From Pseudomonas sp. GR 6-02 (GTDB lineage Bacteria; Pseudomonadota; Gammaproteobacteria; Pseudomonadales; Pseudomonadaceae), in contig NZ_CP011567.1 in assembly GCF_001655615.1 (NCBI RefSeq), positions 3,915,001-3,979,000 on the forward strand: a DNA stretch of 64,000 nt, given 5' to 3'. Under the pieces are notes generated by a model. It was not told the DNA's origin, ran no database searches, and saw only the letters and a program-made list of their open reading frames with translations. Position numbers and translations under genes: made by a program. Below are positions 18,424-27,379 of the stretch, piece after piece. Each line of letters starts with the position of its first letter. Within the stretch, counting starts at the first letter, position 1.

Positions 18424-18771
18424 ATGGCTACGACATCACTGAGTGTTTTCATGTTGGTCAAGACCACCCAGGAATGGCTGGGGTTTTCAGTCGAGCATCG
18501 CTTTGAGCTGATGCGCACGCAGATGGAGCCGATTTTGCAAAAGCATGCGGCGCAGGTCTCGATGCGGTTTTTCGACATCGAGTTCTATTCGGCGCGGGTC
18601 ACCGATCTGTGGTTGTGGGAAACCGACAGTCATCATGCGTATGAACTGCTGGTGGAGGATCTGCGGGAGACGCCGTTCTGGGATCGGTATTTCGCCATCG
18701 TCGAGATTTTGCCGGGGGTGGAGAATGCCTATGCCAAGAATTATGATCAGGCACCGTTTTTGAGTGCGTAA
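18424..18771 (+). CDS. Darcynin-family protein
   Basis: Small cytoplasmic protein of 115 residues. The sequence (VFMLVKTTQEWLGFSVEHRF, then FFDIEFYSARVTDLWLWET and YFAIVEILPGVENAYA) matches what I know as the darcynin family, alpha/beta-barrel-like proteins related to YCII, of unknown function. ATG at 18424 is preceded by AGGAA at a normal distance. An in-frame extension upstream overlaps the TetR gene and is rejected. It is divergent from the TetR-family gene, its likely regulator. Confidence 0.7.
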   Translation: MATTSLSVFMLVKTTQEWLGFSVEHRFELMRTQMEPILQKHAAQVSMRFFDIEFYSARVTDLWLWETDSHHAYELLVEDLRETPFWDRYFAIVEILPGVENAYAKNYDQAPFLSA

Positions 18772-18806
18772 TGAAAATACCCCGACTCTACCCGCCAAGT
18801 TTTCCG

Positions 18807-18884
18807 ATGAAGCAAATGACTTTCGCCGATGCCGAGTACGCCGGAAAACGCAAGCAGACCCGTAAAGAGTTGTTCCTGATCGAG
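18807..18884 (+). pseudogene. IS5-family transposase, N-terminal scrap
   Basis: From the ATG at 18807 the translation MKQMTFADAEYAGKRKQTRK followed by ELFLIE matches the first 26 residues of IS5-type transposases. After that the frame runs into unrelated sequence. Only this 78-bp piece of the element is present. Confidence 0.65.
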
Positions 18885-18886
18885 CG

Positions 18887-18967
18887 GCGGCCAAGCGCGC
18901 GTTCGACGCCATGATGGGGATGAGCAAGATCGACATCGCAGCGATCGAAGCGGCGCTGGGGCGTTAG
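18887..18967 (+). pseudogene. VOC/PhnB-like protein, C-terminal scrap
   Basis: In another frame directly after the IS5 scrap the translation AAKRAFDAMMGMSKIDIAAI then EAALGR and a stop resembles the last 26 residues of PhnB-like VOC-family proteins, which end in a motif such as MxxMxKxDIAALExA. The rest of that gene is missing, so this looks like the far end of a gene destroyed by an insertion and deletion. Confidence 0.5.
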
Positions 18968-19054
18968 CCAACGCTGCTTGGGGCTGGGCGTTTGGATATG
19001 TCGATTCTGGCTGCTCCAGACGCCTCTCCCCGCGCAGTGAACAGGCGGTGCCCC

Positions 19055-20629
19055 TTATTCCGGCAGTCCCGCTTTGCGTAGACCGTCCACCAGCGTGGCG
19101 AGATTCTCCGGCCTGTGGATCGGTAGCCAATCAGAGATAGTGCTGAGGCATAACGTAGGATCGAGCTTGCGCAAATGGTCCATCGCACGCTGCGCTTCGG
19201 CCATCCGTCCGGCAAGCGCATGGCTCGCTGCAAGGATGGCGACAGCCAACAGAAAATCGGGCAAATCCCGAAGTGCTTTCTCTGCCCATGACGACGCCGT
19301 GTCGAAGCGGCCCACGAAGAGATTCGCGACTGCCATTCCGGCTTGCATTCTGTACAGCTCCGGGTCGAGGGGACTGAACCGCATGGCGTGCGTAAAGTAC
19401 TCGATGGCTGCATCGGTTTCGCCGTGCCAGAGTCTGAGGAACGCGCCGAGGAACCATGCGGCGGCGAGGTTCGGATTGAGCACGAGTGCCTTGTCCAGCA
19501 ATGCAATGCCACCCCGCAGGTCGCCGGCAAGATAGCCAAGCGTATGGCCGCTTCGGGTGAGAGCGACCGCATCGCCCTTGTCCAACTCCACTGCCCGGCG
19601 AGCGAGTCGGATACCCTCCGCGACCTCCCGTGGGTGATCAGTCATCCAGCGATTGGCTTTGCGCCAACTATGACACCAGGCCGCCATCGCATAGGCCGAT
19701 GCAAAATCCGGGTCGAACTCTATGGCCCTATGGAAGAGCGGCAGCGCCTGGTCGATGGCCTCCCGGGTGCCATGATGAAGCTTGGCCATTGCGCGCAGAT
19801 AGTAATCGTAGGCGTCGAGGCTTTCGGTGGGCGTGTGCCTCGCACGTTCGATCTCTGCCCGCTCAAGCTGTGGTGCGATTGCGCCGACCACGCTTTCGGT
19901 GATCTGGTCCTGCAGTTCGAAAATGTCCCCCAGCACACCTTCGAAACGGCCTGCCCAATGGTGAGCCCCGGTTGTCGCATCGATCAGCTGGGCCGTGATG
20001 CGCACGCGATTGTTGGCTTTGCGCCAACTGCCCTCCAGCACATAGCGAACGCCCAGTTCGCGACCGACTTGTTTCACGTCCACCGTACGGGTCTTGTAGG
20101 TAAAGCTCGAGTTGCGCGCGACGACAAACAGCCAGCGATACTGCGACAGCGCCGCGATGATGTCCCCTACCACGCCGTCGGCCAGGTAATCCTGCTCTTC
20201 GTCCCCGCTCAAGTTCACGAACGGCAAGACCGCGATGGACGGTTTGGCCGGCAGCGCCGGCTCGGATGCAGAGGCTTGAACCGAGGGGGCGGATTCGGTG
20301 CCTGGAAGGCCAACGCAATCCAGCGACTTGACGTCGGCGACGAAGCGGAACCCCTTGCGGGCCACCGTTCGAATCACACGCTGCTGCTGACCGTTGTCAC
20401 CGACCGCCTTGCGCACCGCATTGATATGACTGGCCAGGGTCGACTCGGAGACTATACGTCCGACCCATATCGCATTGATCAGATCGTCCCTGCTGACGAC
20501 GTGCTCGCGGTTCTGCGCCAGGTAAACCAGCAGGTCGAAAACCTGGGGCGCAGTGGCAACGACCTGGGAGGCCCGAAGGAGTTCTCGCCGGTCCAGGTCG
20601 AGCACGCAGTCATCAAACACCAATAGCAT
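19055..20629 (-). CDS. Winged-helix regulator with TPR domain (adenylate-cyclase-like)
   Basis: Protein of 524 residues. Residues 1-100 are an OmpR/CadC-type winged helix (FDLLVYLAQNREHVVSRDDL, HINAVRKAVGDNG, RTVARKGFRFVADV). A TolB-like segment follows (SIAVLPFVNLSGDEEQDYLA, about residues 132-250), then a TPR-type C-terminal half. No transmembrane helix is visible, unlike CadC. Such proteins are found beside stress or resistance genes. The start at 20629 has AGGAG six bases upstream. It is divergent from the NAD(P)-binding protein at 20856, so it probably controls the 20856-22762 genes. The signal it senses is unknown. Confidence 0.82.
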   Translation of the reverse strand: MLLVFDDCVLDLDRRELLRASQVVATAPQVFDLLVYLAQNREHVVSRDDLINAIWVGRIVSESTLASHINAVRKAVGDNGQQQRVIRTVARKGFRFVADVKSLDCVGLPGTESAPSVQASASEPALPAKPSIAVLPFVNLSGDEEQDYLADGVVGDIIAALSQYRWLFVVARNSSFTYKTRTVDVKQVGRELGVRYVLEGSWRKANNRVRITAQLIDATTGAHHWAGRFEGVLGDIFELQDQITESVVGAIAPQLERAEIERARHTPTESLDAYDYYLRAMAKLHHGTREAIDQALPLFHRAIEFDPDFASAYAMAAWCHSWRKANRWMTDHPREVAEGIRLARRAVELDKGDAVALTRSGHTLGYLAGDLRGGIALLDKALVLNPNLAAAWFLGAFLRLWHGETDAAIEYFTHAMRFSPLDPELYRMQAGMAVANLFVGRFDTASSWAEKALRDLPDFLLAVAILAASHALAGRMAEAQRAMDHLRKLDPTLCLSTISDWLPIHRPENLATLVDGLRKAGLPE

Positions 20630-20855
20630 TCAGGGCTCCTGTCCCGTACTCACGCGCCGGGCACATGCCCGTGGTTACCGGCCGACGATTGGCGGCCAGG
20701 GGACGTGATTTATAACACGGGTTCCTGGACAAATAGCCAAGCCAAATTCAATGGAAACCCAAGGCTTCGACAAAGTATCGCGCCCGGCTGGCGAGCATGC
20801 TCCCTACATCGATCACTGCAACGAATTTGATCGACACCCAACCGAGGAGCGGGAC

Positions 20856-21605
20856 ATGAAAATTGTCGTTATTGGCGGTAGCGGACTGATCGGGTCGAAC
20901 ATTGTCAGCAGGCTACGTCTCTATGGACACGAGACGGTGGCGGCCTCGCCACGCACGGGTGTGAACACCCTCACTGGCGAGGGGCTGGCCGAAGCGCTTG
21001 CCGGTGCTCAAGTCGTCGTCGATGTGGCGAACTCTCCCTCGTTTGAAGACCGGGCCGTCATGGAGTTCTTTCAAACGTCCGGTCGAAACCTGCTTGCAGC
21101 CGAAGCGGCCGCTGGGGTGGAGCACCATGTCGCGCTCTCTGTCGTAGGCCCCGATCGTCTTCCGCAAAGCGGTTACTTCCGGGCAAAAGTCGCCCAGGAA
21201 GAGCTGATCAAGGCGTCGAAGATCCCCTACACCATCCTGCGTTCGACGCAGTTCTTCGAGTTCATCGAAGGCATTGTCAATTCGGGTGCCGACGGCGACA
21301 CGATTCGCCTCTCGCCTGCCCTTATCCAGCCCATCGCATCGGATGACGTCTCGGCGGTGCTGGCCGATCTTGCGGTCGGGGCACCGGTCAATGGCATCGT
21401 CGAAGTGGGCGGACCTGATCGTTTCCCTCTCGACGAACTGGCGCGCAAGTTTCTTGCCGCGCACCACGACAAACGGCAGGTCATCGCCGACGTGCATGCG
21501 CGCTACTTCGGCGATGAGTTGAATGATCGATCCCTGGTCGCGGGCGACGACGCGCACATCGGTCCGACACGCTTCCTGAACTGGCTCAGCCGCACATCGG
21601 CTTAA
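20856..21605 (+). CDS. NmrA-like NAD(P)-binding protein
   Basis: Atypical short-chain dehydrogenase of 249 residues. The N-terminal glycine motif MKIVVIGGSGLIGSNIVSRL binds the dinucleotide; no YxxxK pair lies at the usual place, as is common in NmrA/NAD(P)H quinone-reductase-like proteins. ATG at 20856 with GAGGAG upstream was chosen over an earlier in-frame start. It is the first gene of a plus-strand run with a carboxymuconolactone decarboxylase-like protein and a cupin, facing the winged-helix/TPR regulator. A role in redox or electrophile stress is an inference. Confidence 0.82.
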   Translation: MKIVVIGGSGLIGSNIVSRLRLYGHETVAASPRTGVNTLTGEGLAEALAGAQVVVDVANSPSFEDRAVMEFFQTSGRNLLAAEAAAGVEHHVALSVVGPDRLPQSGYFRAKVAQEELIKASKIPYTILRSTQFFEFIEGIVNSGADGDTIRLSPALIQPIASDDVSAVLADLAVGAPVNGIVEVGGPDRFPLDELARKFLAAHHDKRQVIADVHARYFGDELNDRSLVAGDDAHIGPTRFLNWLSRTSA

Positions 21606-21677
21606 AGACCGCGCCAGTCAGCCAGGCAGGACGCTATCGAATCTCCACCTACGTATTTCTCACACAGAGGATTCACC

Positions 21678-22157
21678 ATGACCCAGCGCATCGATTACCA
21701 GAAGCAATCCCCCGAGCTGTTCAAGAAGTTCGTCGAGTTCAGCCTTGCCTTCAAGCAATGCGCCATCGAGGAGTCGCTGCGCGATCTCGTGGATATCAGG
21801 GCATCGCAACTCAACGGCTGCGCCTTCTGCGTGGACATGCACGTGAAGGAAGCCACGATCCATGGCGAGCGGCCGCTCAGGATCCACCATGTCGCCATCT
21901 GGCGTGAGTCAACGCTGTTCAGCCCACGCGAACGCGCGGCCTTGGCATGGACCGAAATCCTTACCCAGATTCCCGCCCATGGCGTGCCTGATGAGCTCTA
22001 TGAGCGTGTTCGTATACAACTGTCCGAGAAAGAGATATCGGACCTGACCTTCCTGATCATGTCGATCAATGCCTGGAATCGCATCAACGTGGGCTTCCAG
22101 GTCGTGCCCGGCTCGTACGACAAGGCATTCGGCGTAGACAAGTCCGGCCTGTCCTGA
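21678..22157 (+). CDS. Carboxymuconolactone decarboxylase family protein (AhpD-like)
   Basis: Protein of 159 residues in the all-helical CMD fold. The redox motif of AhpD-type peroxidases is present: NGCAFCVDMH with cysteines 48 and 51 and histidine 55. Members of this type reduce peroxides using the CxxC pair. The C-terminal NAWNRINVGFQ helix is also typical. The gene lies 72 bp after the NmrA-like gene and ahead of a REPIN element and a cupin gene. Alkylhydroperoxidase activity is likely; the physiological donor is unknown. Confidence 0.88.
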   Translation: MTQRIDYQKQSPELFKKFVEFSLAFKQCAIEESLRDLVDIRASQLNGCAFCVDMHVKEATIHGERPLRIHHVAIWRESTLFSPRERAALAWTEILTQIPAHGVPDELYERVRIQLSEKEISDLTFLIMSINAWNRINVGFQVVPGSYDKAFGVDKSGLS

Positions 22158-22170
22158 CAACGCAAAGCGC

Positions 22171-22315
22171 TTGTAGGAGCGACCTGTGGCGAGGGGGCTT
22201 GCCCCCGTTGGGCTGCGAAGCAGCCCCAAAATCTATGACACACCAAAGATCTTGTGAGCGCTACGCACTCAAACGGGGCGATGCGGCGATCCGACAAGCC
22301 CCCTCGCCACAGTGA
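22171..22315. repeat. REPIN (two inverted REP sequences)
   Basis: The 18-mer CTGTGGCGAGGGGGCTTG at 22184-22201 recurs perfectly as its reverse complement at 22295-22312. Next to the left copy is a GGCTGCGAAGCAGCC hairpin. Two inverted REP units about 110 bp apart are the arrangement of REPIN elements mobilised by RAYT transposases in Pseudomonas. It fills the gap between the AhpD-like and cupin genes. Confidence 0.8.
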
Positions 22316-22360
22316 CTGACCGACATTAACCCCTGACAGATCGACAACGAGGAACACGCC

Positions 22361-22762
22361 ATGTCCATTTTCAGAACGTTCGCCATAGGGCTCCTGTTGA
22401 CCACCGGCACCGCCGGCGCGCAGGAGGCATTGCCACCGGCGCAGGTAACACCGCTGATGACCAAAGCACTGGCGGACTATCCCGATAAGGAGGCGGTGAT
22501 GATCACGGTGGAGTTTCCACCGGGTGGAGGCGATCCCGTGCATCGGCACAATGCACACGGATTCATCTATGTGCTGGAGGGTTCGATTGTGATGGGCGTG
22601 CGCGGCGGCGAATCCGTCACGCTGACACCGGGCCAGACCTTCTACGAAGGCCCGGACGACGTCCACACGGTCGGGCGCAACGCCAGCCTCACCAAACCCG
22701 CCAAGTTTCTGGTCGTCCTGTTGAAGGACAAGAGCAAGCCCATTTTTACTCCGGTGCACTGA
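22361..22762 (+). CDS. Exported cupin-domain protein
   Basis: Protein of 133 residues. Residues 1-20 (MSIFRTFAIGLLLTTGTAGA) form a signal peptide. The rest is a single cupin barrel: GGDPVHRHNAHGFIYVLEGS gives the first metal-binding motif with two histidines and the glycine-rich turn, and FYEGPDDVHTVGRNAS the second histidine. Periplasmic cupins of this kind are often encoded with oxidative-stress genes, and here it follows the NmrA-like and AhpD-like genes. No enzymatic activity can be assigned. Confidence 0.82.
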   Translation: MSIFRTFAIGLLLTTGTAGAQEALPPAQVTPLMTKALADYPDKEAVMITVEFPPGGGDPVHRHNAHGFIYVLEGSIVMGVRGGESVTLTPGQTFYEGPDDVHTVGRNASLTKPAKFLVVLLKDKSKPIFTPVH

Positions 22763-22875
22763 CAGCACCGCCCGCACACGCGGCCAGCTGCGTGCTCGGT
22801 GACGCCCTACTCGGCCGACATCATCCGTTCAACGATATCGGCCTGGGGCGCTCCCTTCCTCGACAGGACGCTGCA

Positions 22876-24402
22876 ATGACTTCTCAACGGCTGCTTTCAC
22901 AATTACGGCAGTGCGCAATCGCAACCCTAGGGGCAGTTTCGCTGGCCGGCTGCATGGTCGGCCCCGACTTCGTGAAGCCTGAAAACGGTCTTCACCAAAC
23001 GGTGCTAGCGCCCAGACAGGACTACCCAAGCGCCGCCCTGACTTCCGACGCCGCAGTGCCCTCCCAGTGGTGGTTGTTGTTCAACGACGCCGTGCTCGCC
23101 GAGCTGCAATCACGTGCGCAGGCTGACAACCTTGATCTGCTCATAGCCTCCGAACGCATTGAACAAAGCCGGGCGCAACTGGGCATCGCCTCCTCGCAGT
23201 TGCTGCCCAGCGTGGCGGCCAATGCCAGCTACACGCGTGAGGGGCTCAGCGAACATGGCAAGTTCGCCGCCCTGGGAGCGCCTACTGCCCCCGATAATTT
23301 CTGGCAGCTTGGATTCGATGCCAGTTGGGAGCTCGACCTGTGGGGCCGTGCCCAACGCACGCGCGAAGGTGCTGCAGCGACCCTGGAAGCCACGGTGTAT
23401 GACCGCGAAGCGGCACGGGTGGCTTTGTCCGCCGAAGTGGCGCGCACCTATTTGCAGTTGCGCGGAACGCAGGCACAACTGGACATCGCGCAGCAAAATC
23501 TGAGGATTGCCGAACGCACCCTCGGCCTGGCCGAAAGCCGCGAGCGTAACGGCGTCGCGACGCGCTTCGAAACCTCGTCCGCTCGCGCGCAATTGGCGAC
23601 GATCAAAGCCTTGGTTCCCGAACTGATCCAGCGTCGCAATGCCCTGATGAATGCGCTGGCGTTGTTGATGGGAGAACAGCCACGCGCGCTCGATGCGCAA
23701 CTGCGTGACGCCATGCCCTTGCCTTCGCTGCCGACCCGCGTGCCGGTCGGCGTCTCTTCTGAATTGGCTCACCGGCGACCCGACATCCTGCGCGCCGAAG
23801 CCCAGCTGCATGCCGCGACAGCAGCCATCGGTGTGGCCAAGGCCGATTTCTACCCGCGTATCGGCTTGAAAGGAAAAGTCGGCGTGGAAGCTTTTGAAAG
23901 CAGCGATCTCGCGAGTTGGGACTCGCGCTTCTTTTCCGTCGGCCCGACGGTTTACCTTCCGATCTTCCAGGGAGGGCGGTTGACGCAGCGTCTGGCCCTG
24001 AACCAATCACGGCAAAAAACCGCCGCGCTGGCTTATCGGCAAACGGTATTGCGAGCCTGGCATGAAGTGGACAACGCCCTGGATGCCTGGGCGGCCCAAC
24101 AACGCCGGCACGCTGAATTGCTGGATTCGTACGAACAGAACAAGCAAGCACTGCAGTCTGCCGAACGCGGCTATCAGCAAGGCGCTACGGAATATCTGAG
24201 CGTACTGACGGCGCAGCTCAATGTGCTTGCCAGCCAAACCAGTCTCAACGACAGCGCGACCAACGCCACGCTCACCGTGGTCAACCTCTACAAGTCGCTG
24301 GGTGGCGGTTGGGACCCGCAGGCTGGCATCGATCATTCAACGGCACCTCCATCGGTTGCCCTCGCGTCTCCGGTTGTTTCACCTTCGAAGGCCGACCAAT
24401 GA
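22876..24402 (+). CDS. Outer-membrane efflux factor, NodT/OprM family lipoprotein
   Basis: Outer-membrane channel of a tripartite pump, 508 residues. The signal peptide ends in a lipobox VSLAGC with the lipidated cysteine at residue 26. MVGPDFVKPE follows, the normal start of mature NodT-family factors. Two OEP repeats with long alpha-helical stretches cover about residues 70-270 and 290-480. ATG at 22876 with AGGA upstream is preferred to an earlier in-frame start. Its stop overlaps the MFS start by 4 bp (ATGA). With the following MFS and adaptor genes it forms a complete efflux system. Confidence 0.9.
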   Translation: MTSQRLLSQLRQCAIATLGAVSLAGCMVGPDFVKPENGLHQTVLAPRQDYPSAALTSDAAVPSQWWLLFNDAVLAELQSRAQADNLDLLIASERIEQSRAQLGIASSQLLPSVAANASYTREGLSEHGKFAALGAPTAPDNFWQLGFDASWELDLWGRAQRTREGAAATLEATVYDREAARVALSAEVARTYLQLRGTQAQLDIAQQNLRIAERTLGLAESRERNGVATRFETSSARAQLATIKALVPELIQRRNALMNALALLMGEQPRALDAQLRDAMPLPSLPTRVPVGVSSELAHRRPDILRAEAQLHAATAAIGVAKADFYPRIGLKGKVGVEAFESSDLASWDSRFFSVGPTVYLPIFQGGRLTQRLALNQSRQKTAALAYRQTVLRAWHEVDNALDAWAAQQRRHAELLDSYEQNKQALQSAERGYQQGATEYLSVLTAQLNVLASQTSLNDSATNATLTVVNLYKSLGGGWDPQAGIDHSTAPPSVALASPVVSPSKADQ

Positions 24403-25970
24403 ACGGAGTCGCATTGTCGCCAGCGGACGTCCCTGCTACCGCAACGCCTGTGGCCAAGCCCTCGATACGCCCAATGGCAGGTCTCGTCGGGATTTTCATC
24501 GCAGCCATGATGGCGGGTTTGAACACCCGCGTCGGCGCATTGGCGTTGGCGGATGTACGCGGCGCACTCGGTTTTGGCCTCGACGATGCCTCCTGGCTGA
24601 CCACCGCGTACAGTGCCGGGGAATTGATTGCCATGCCCTTTGCGGCGTGGTTCGCCATTACGCTATCGCTGCGGCGCTTCGAACTGTGGATGCTCGGCAG
24701 TTGTGCGCTGTTGGCGGTGATCCTGCCCTTCATCCACGATCTGAACCTGCTGCTGACCTTGCGGTTTGTGCAAGGCATTGCCTGCGGCACGACGATTCCG
24801 CTGCTGATGATGGCGGCGCTGAAATTCCTGCCAGCGCCCATCCGGCTGTATGGGCTGGCGTTGTATGCGATGACCGCGACCTTCGCGCCCAATCTCTCGA
24901 TCTGGCTGGCCGGGTACTGGACGGATGGGCTGTTCGATTGGCGCTGGGTGTACTGGCAGATCATTCCCCTGACCCTCATCGCCGGATTGTTGGTCGGGTG
25001 GGGACTGCCGCGGGAGCCCATTCAGATCCCACGCTTTGGACAGGCCAATTGGTCCGGCATGGCCTGCGGTGTGCCCGCGCTTGGCTTGATCACCGTCGCA
25101 CTGGATCAAGGCGTACGGCTGGACTGGTTTCATTCGCCCTTGATCACCTTATCGCTGGTGGCCGGACTGGCACTGCTGGCCGTCTACCTGCTGACTGAGT
25201 GGTATCACCCCTCACCGTTCATCAAATTGCAGATTCTCGGCCGCCGCAACCTGGGGCTGGGCTGCATTCTGTTCGTCTGCCTGCTGGTGGTGCTGATGTC
25301 CAGCTCACTCTTGCCGGCCAGTTATCTCGGCCCTTTGCAGAACTACCGCCCCCTGCAAATGGCATCGATCGGTCTGATCGTCGCCTTGCCGCAATTGGTC
25401 CTGGGGCCTGTGGTGGCGCTGCTGCTGTATCAGAAGTGGATCGATGCGCGCCTCGTGTTCGCCTTGGGGTTGTTGTTGATCGCGCTGGCGTGTTTTTGCG
25501 GCGCGCAATTGACCTCCGACTGGAACCGCGAGCAGTTCGTCGTGGTGCAAACGCTGCAAGCCTTCGGCCAGCCAATGGCGGTGGTATCGATGCTGTTTCT
25601 GGTCACCAGCGTTGTGCAGCCCCCCGAAGGACCTTATGTGTCCGGCACCATCAACACCCTGCGCGCCTTCGGTTCACTGGCCGGTGCGGCAGTGGTCGGA
25701 CAGCTGATGACCGTGCGCGGTCGTTTCCATGGGGAAATGCTGCTGGACCATGCGGCCCTGGCAGATAACGCCCTGGCGCTTGAGCCGTCCCAATTGATGG
25801 ACCTCATCGGCCAGCAGTCGCAGGTGCTGTCGATCGCCGACGCCTATCGCGTGCTGGGCATTCTGGCGCTGGTGTTGATTCCTCTGGTGCTGCGGCTGAC
25901 CTACATCCCCGCACCCGACGTGCGCGCGGCCTCACCCTCTACCTCTCCTTCATCTTCCTCACACGGATAA
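24399..25970 (+). CDS. MFS transporter of the DHA2 (EmrB/QacA) family
   Basis: Inner-membrane proton-driven pump of 523 residues with about 14 hydrophobic segments, the number typical of DHA2. The early ALADVRGALGFGLDDASWLT segment matches the region after helix 1 in EmrB-like pumps. The start overlaps the stop of the outer-membrane factor gene, and the adaptor gene follows after 6 bp, giving the EmrAB-TolC type layout. The substrate is unknown; this class exports aromatic acids, fusaric acid-like compounds and hydrophobic drugs. Confidence 0.9.
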   Translation: MNGVALSPADVPATATPVAKPSIRPMAGLVGIFIAAMMAGLNTRVGALALADVRGALGFGLDDASWLTTAYSAGELIAMPFAAWFAITLSLRRFELWMLGSCALLAVILPFIHDLNLLLTLRFVQGIACGTTIPLLMMAALKFLPAPIRLYGLALYAMTATFAPNLSIWLAGYWTDGLFDWRWVYWQIIPLTLIAGLLVGWGLPREPIQIPRFGQANWSGMACGVPALGLITVALDQGVRLDWFHSPLITLSLVAGLALLAVYLLTEWYHPSPFIKLQILGRRNLGLGCILFVCLLVVLMSSSLLPASYLGPLQNYRPLQMASIGLIVALPQLVLGPVVALLLYQKWIDARLVFALGLLLIALACFCGAQLTSDWNREQFVVVQTLQAFGQPMAVVSMLFLVTSVVQPPEGPYVSGTINTLRAFGSLAGAAVVGQLMTVRGRFHGEMLLDHAALADNALALEPSQLMDLIGQQSQVLSIADAYRVLGILALVLIPLVLRLTYIPAPDVRAASPSTSPSSSSHG

Positions 25971-25976
25971 CTCATC

Positions 25977-27008
25977 ATGGCCTTGCCAAAGAAAGCCAGG
26001 ATCATCAGTGCGGTGCTACTGCTTGCAGTGGCGATCGGCGGTGTTCTCTATCTCAATCGCCCCGAATCCAGCGCATCGACCCAGTCCACGGACGATGCCT
26101 ATGTCCACGCCGACTTCACCACGGTCGCACCGCAGGTGTCGGGAACGGTCGACTCAGTGATGGTCGAAGACAACCAGCTGGTCAAGAAAGGCGATCTGCT
26201 TGCGATCATTGACGACCGTGATTTCGTTGCGGCCCTGAACGCAGCGAAGGCCGAGGTTGCCAGTGCCCGGGCCGGCATCGCCAGCCTGCAAGCGCACCTG
26301 ATTCAGCAGGAAACCGCCATCCGCCAGGCCCAAGCGGCCGTTGCCGCAGACGACGCTGCGCTCAAGCTGGCCAGCGTCAATCAGACCCGTTATCGCAACC
26401 TGGCCACCGACGGCTCGGGAACGGTGCAAGCGCGGCAACAGGCCGAAGCGCAATTGAGCATTCAACAGGCCCGTGGGGAAACGAGCCAGGCAGGTTTACA
26501 GGCCGCTCGGCAACAAGTGGATATCCTGAAAGCTGATCTGGAGAAAGCCAGGGCGGCTCTTGCCCACGCGCAAGCCGCACAAGCCACCGCAGAGCTGAAA
26601 CTTTCCTATACCCGCATCACTGCGCCGATCGGCGGCACGATCGGACAGAAATCGGTGCGTATCGGTGCTTTCGTCAATGCCGGAAAACCCTTGCTGGCGA
26701 TTGTTCCGCTCGATGCCGTCTATGTCACGGCCAACTACAGGGAGACGCAACTGGCGCGCGTACAAAAGGGTCAAGCCGTGGATATCGAGGTGGATGCCTT
26801 GCCGGGCGAGACGCTGCAAGGAACGGTGGACAGCCTGGGACCGGCCAGCGGAGTCACCTACTCCGCCGTCGCGCCGCACAACGCCACCGGCAACTTCACG
26901 AAGATCGTCCAGCGCTTGCCTGTACGCATTCGTATCGATCCCGATCAGCCCGCGGCGGCGAAGCTGCGAGTCGGCATGTCCGTGACGCCGAAAATCCGTA
27001 TCCGGTGA
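25977..27008 (+). CDS. Efflux pump periplasmic adaptor (HlyD/EmrA family)
   Basis: Membrane-fusion protein of 343 residues. A single N-terminal membrane anchor lies at about residues 9-27. The split lipoyl domain is seen as DDAYVHADFTTVAPQVSGTV near residue 40 and LSYTRITAPIGGTIGQKSVR near 203, separated by a long coiled-coil hairpin rich in alanine and glutamine. It bridges the MFS pump and the outer-membrane factor and is the last gene of the operon. No regulator of the usual LysR, MarR or TetR kind adjoins the pump, so control may come from the winged-helix/TPR protein upstream. Confidence 0.9.
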   Translation: MALPKKARIISAVLLLAVAIGGVLYLNRPESSASTQSTDDAYVHADFTTVAPQVSGTVDSVMVEDNQLVKKGDLLAIIDDRDFVAALNAAKAEVASARAGIASLQAHLIQQETAIRQAQAAVAADDAALKLASVNQTRYRNLATDGSGTVQARQQAEAQLSIQQARGETSQAGLQAARQQVDILKADLEKARAALAHAQAAQATAELKLSYTRITAPIGGTIGQKSVRIGAFVNAGKPLLAIVPLDAVYVTANYRETQLARVQKGQAVDIEVDALPGETLQGTVDSLGPASGVTYSAVAPHNATGNFTKIVQRLPVRIRIDPDQPAAAKLRVGMSVTPKIRIR

Positions 27009-27056
27009 TATGACGCCGGCGTGTCTCGTTACAATGCTCCAAAGCTACTCCCAAGA

Positions 27057-27374
27057 ATGAGAATGACCTTGCAGAGCCTAACCCCGACACCCGCCCTCAC
27101 CGCCCGCGAAGTCTGCCAACGCCTGCGAGACGCCGCCCTGGAAGTCCTCCCGTTGCGGCGCCTCCACGAACCGTGTGAACCCGGTCAGGTACAGGTCGAT
27201 ATCGAAGGCTGGCATCTGACCCTCGACTTCGACGGCAACCGCTTGCACCACTGCCAACACTGCCGAAGTCCGGACGGTCGCGAGGGAACACTCCAGGCCT
27301 GGCGTTACGGCACTGACCCGGTCAGTTTACTGAGCACCTGGGAGTTGGCGCAGGTTGAGCGACTATTGAGATAG
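27057..27374 (+). CDS. Small conserved Pseudomonas protein (DUF7693-like)
   Basis: Protein of about 105 residues without membrane segments. The core (ALTAREVCQRLRDAALEVLP, then VDIEGWHLTLDFDGNRLHHC, then GTDPVSLLSTWELAQVERLL) looks like a family of small unknown proteins common in Pseudomonas. A cysteine pair in HHCQHCRSPDGREG could bind a metal. The start is uncertain between ATG 27057 and ATG 27063; neither has a strong ribosome-binding site. No function can be given. Confidence 0.6.
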   Translation: MRMTLQSLTPTPALTAREVCQRLRDAALEVLPLRRLHEPCEPGQVQVDIEGWHLTLDFDGNRLHHCQHCRSPDGREGTLQAWRYGTDPVSLLSTWELAQVERLLR

Positions 27375-27379
27375 CGCGA

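Noticed and set aside
19343..20626. Plus-strand open frame of 427 codons
   Set aside because: Antisense to the winged-helix/TPR regulator and without any recognisable protein pattern.
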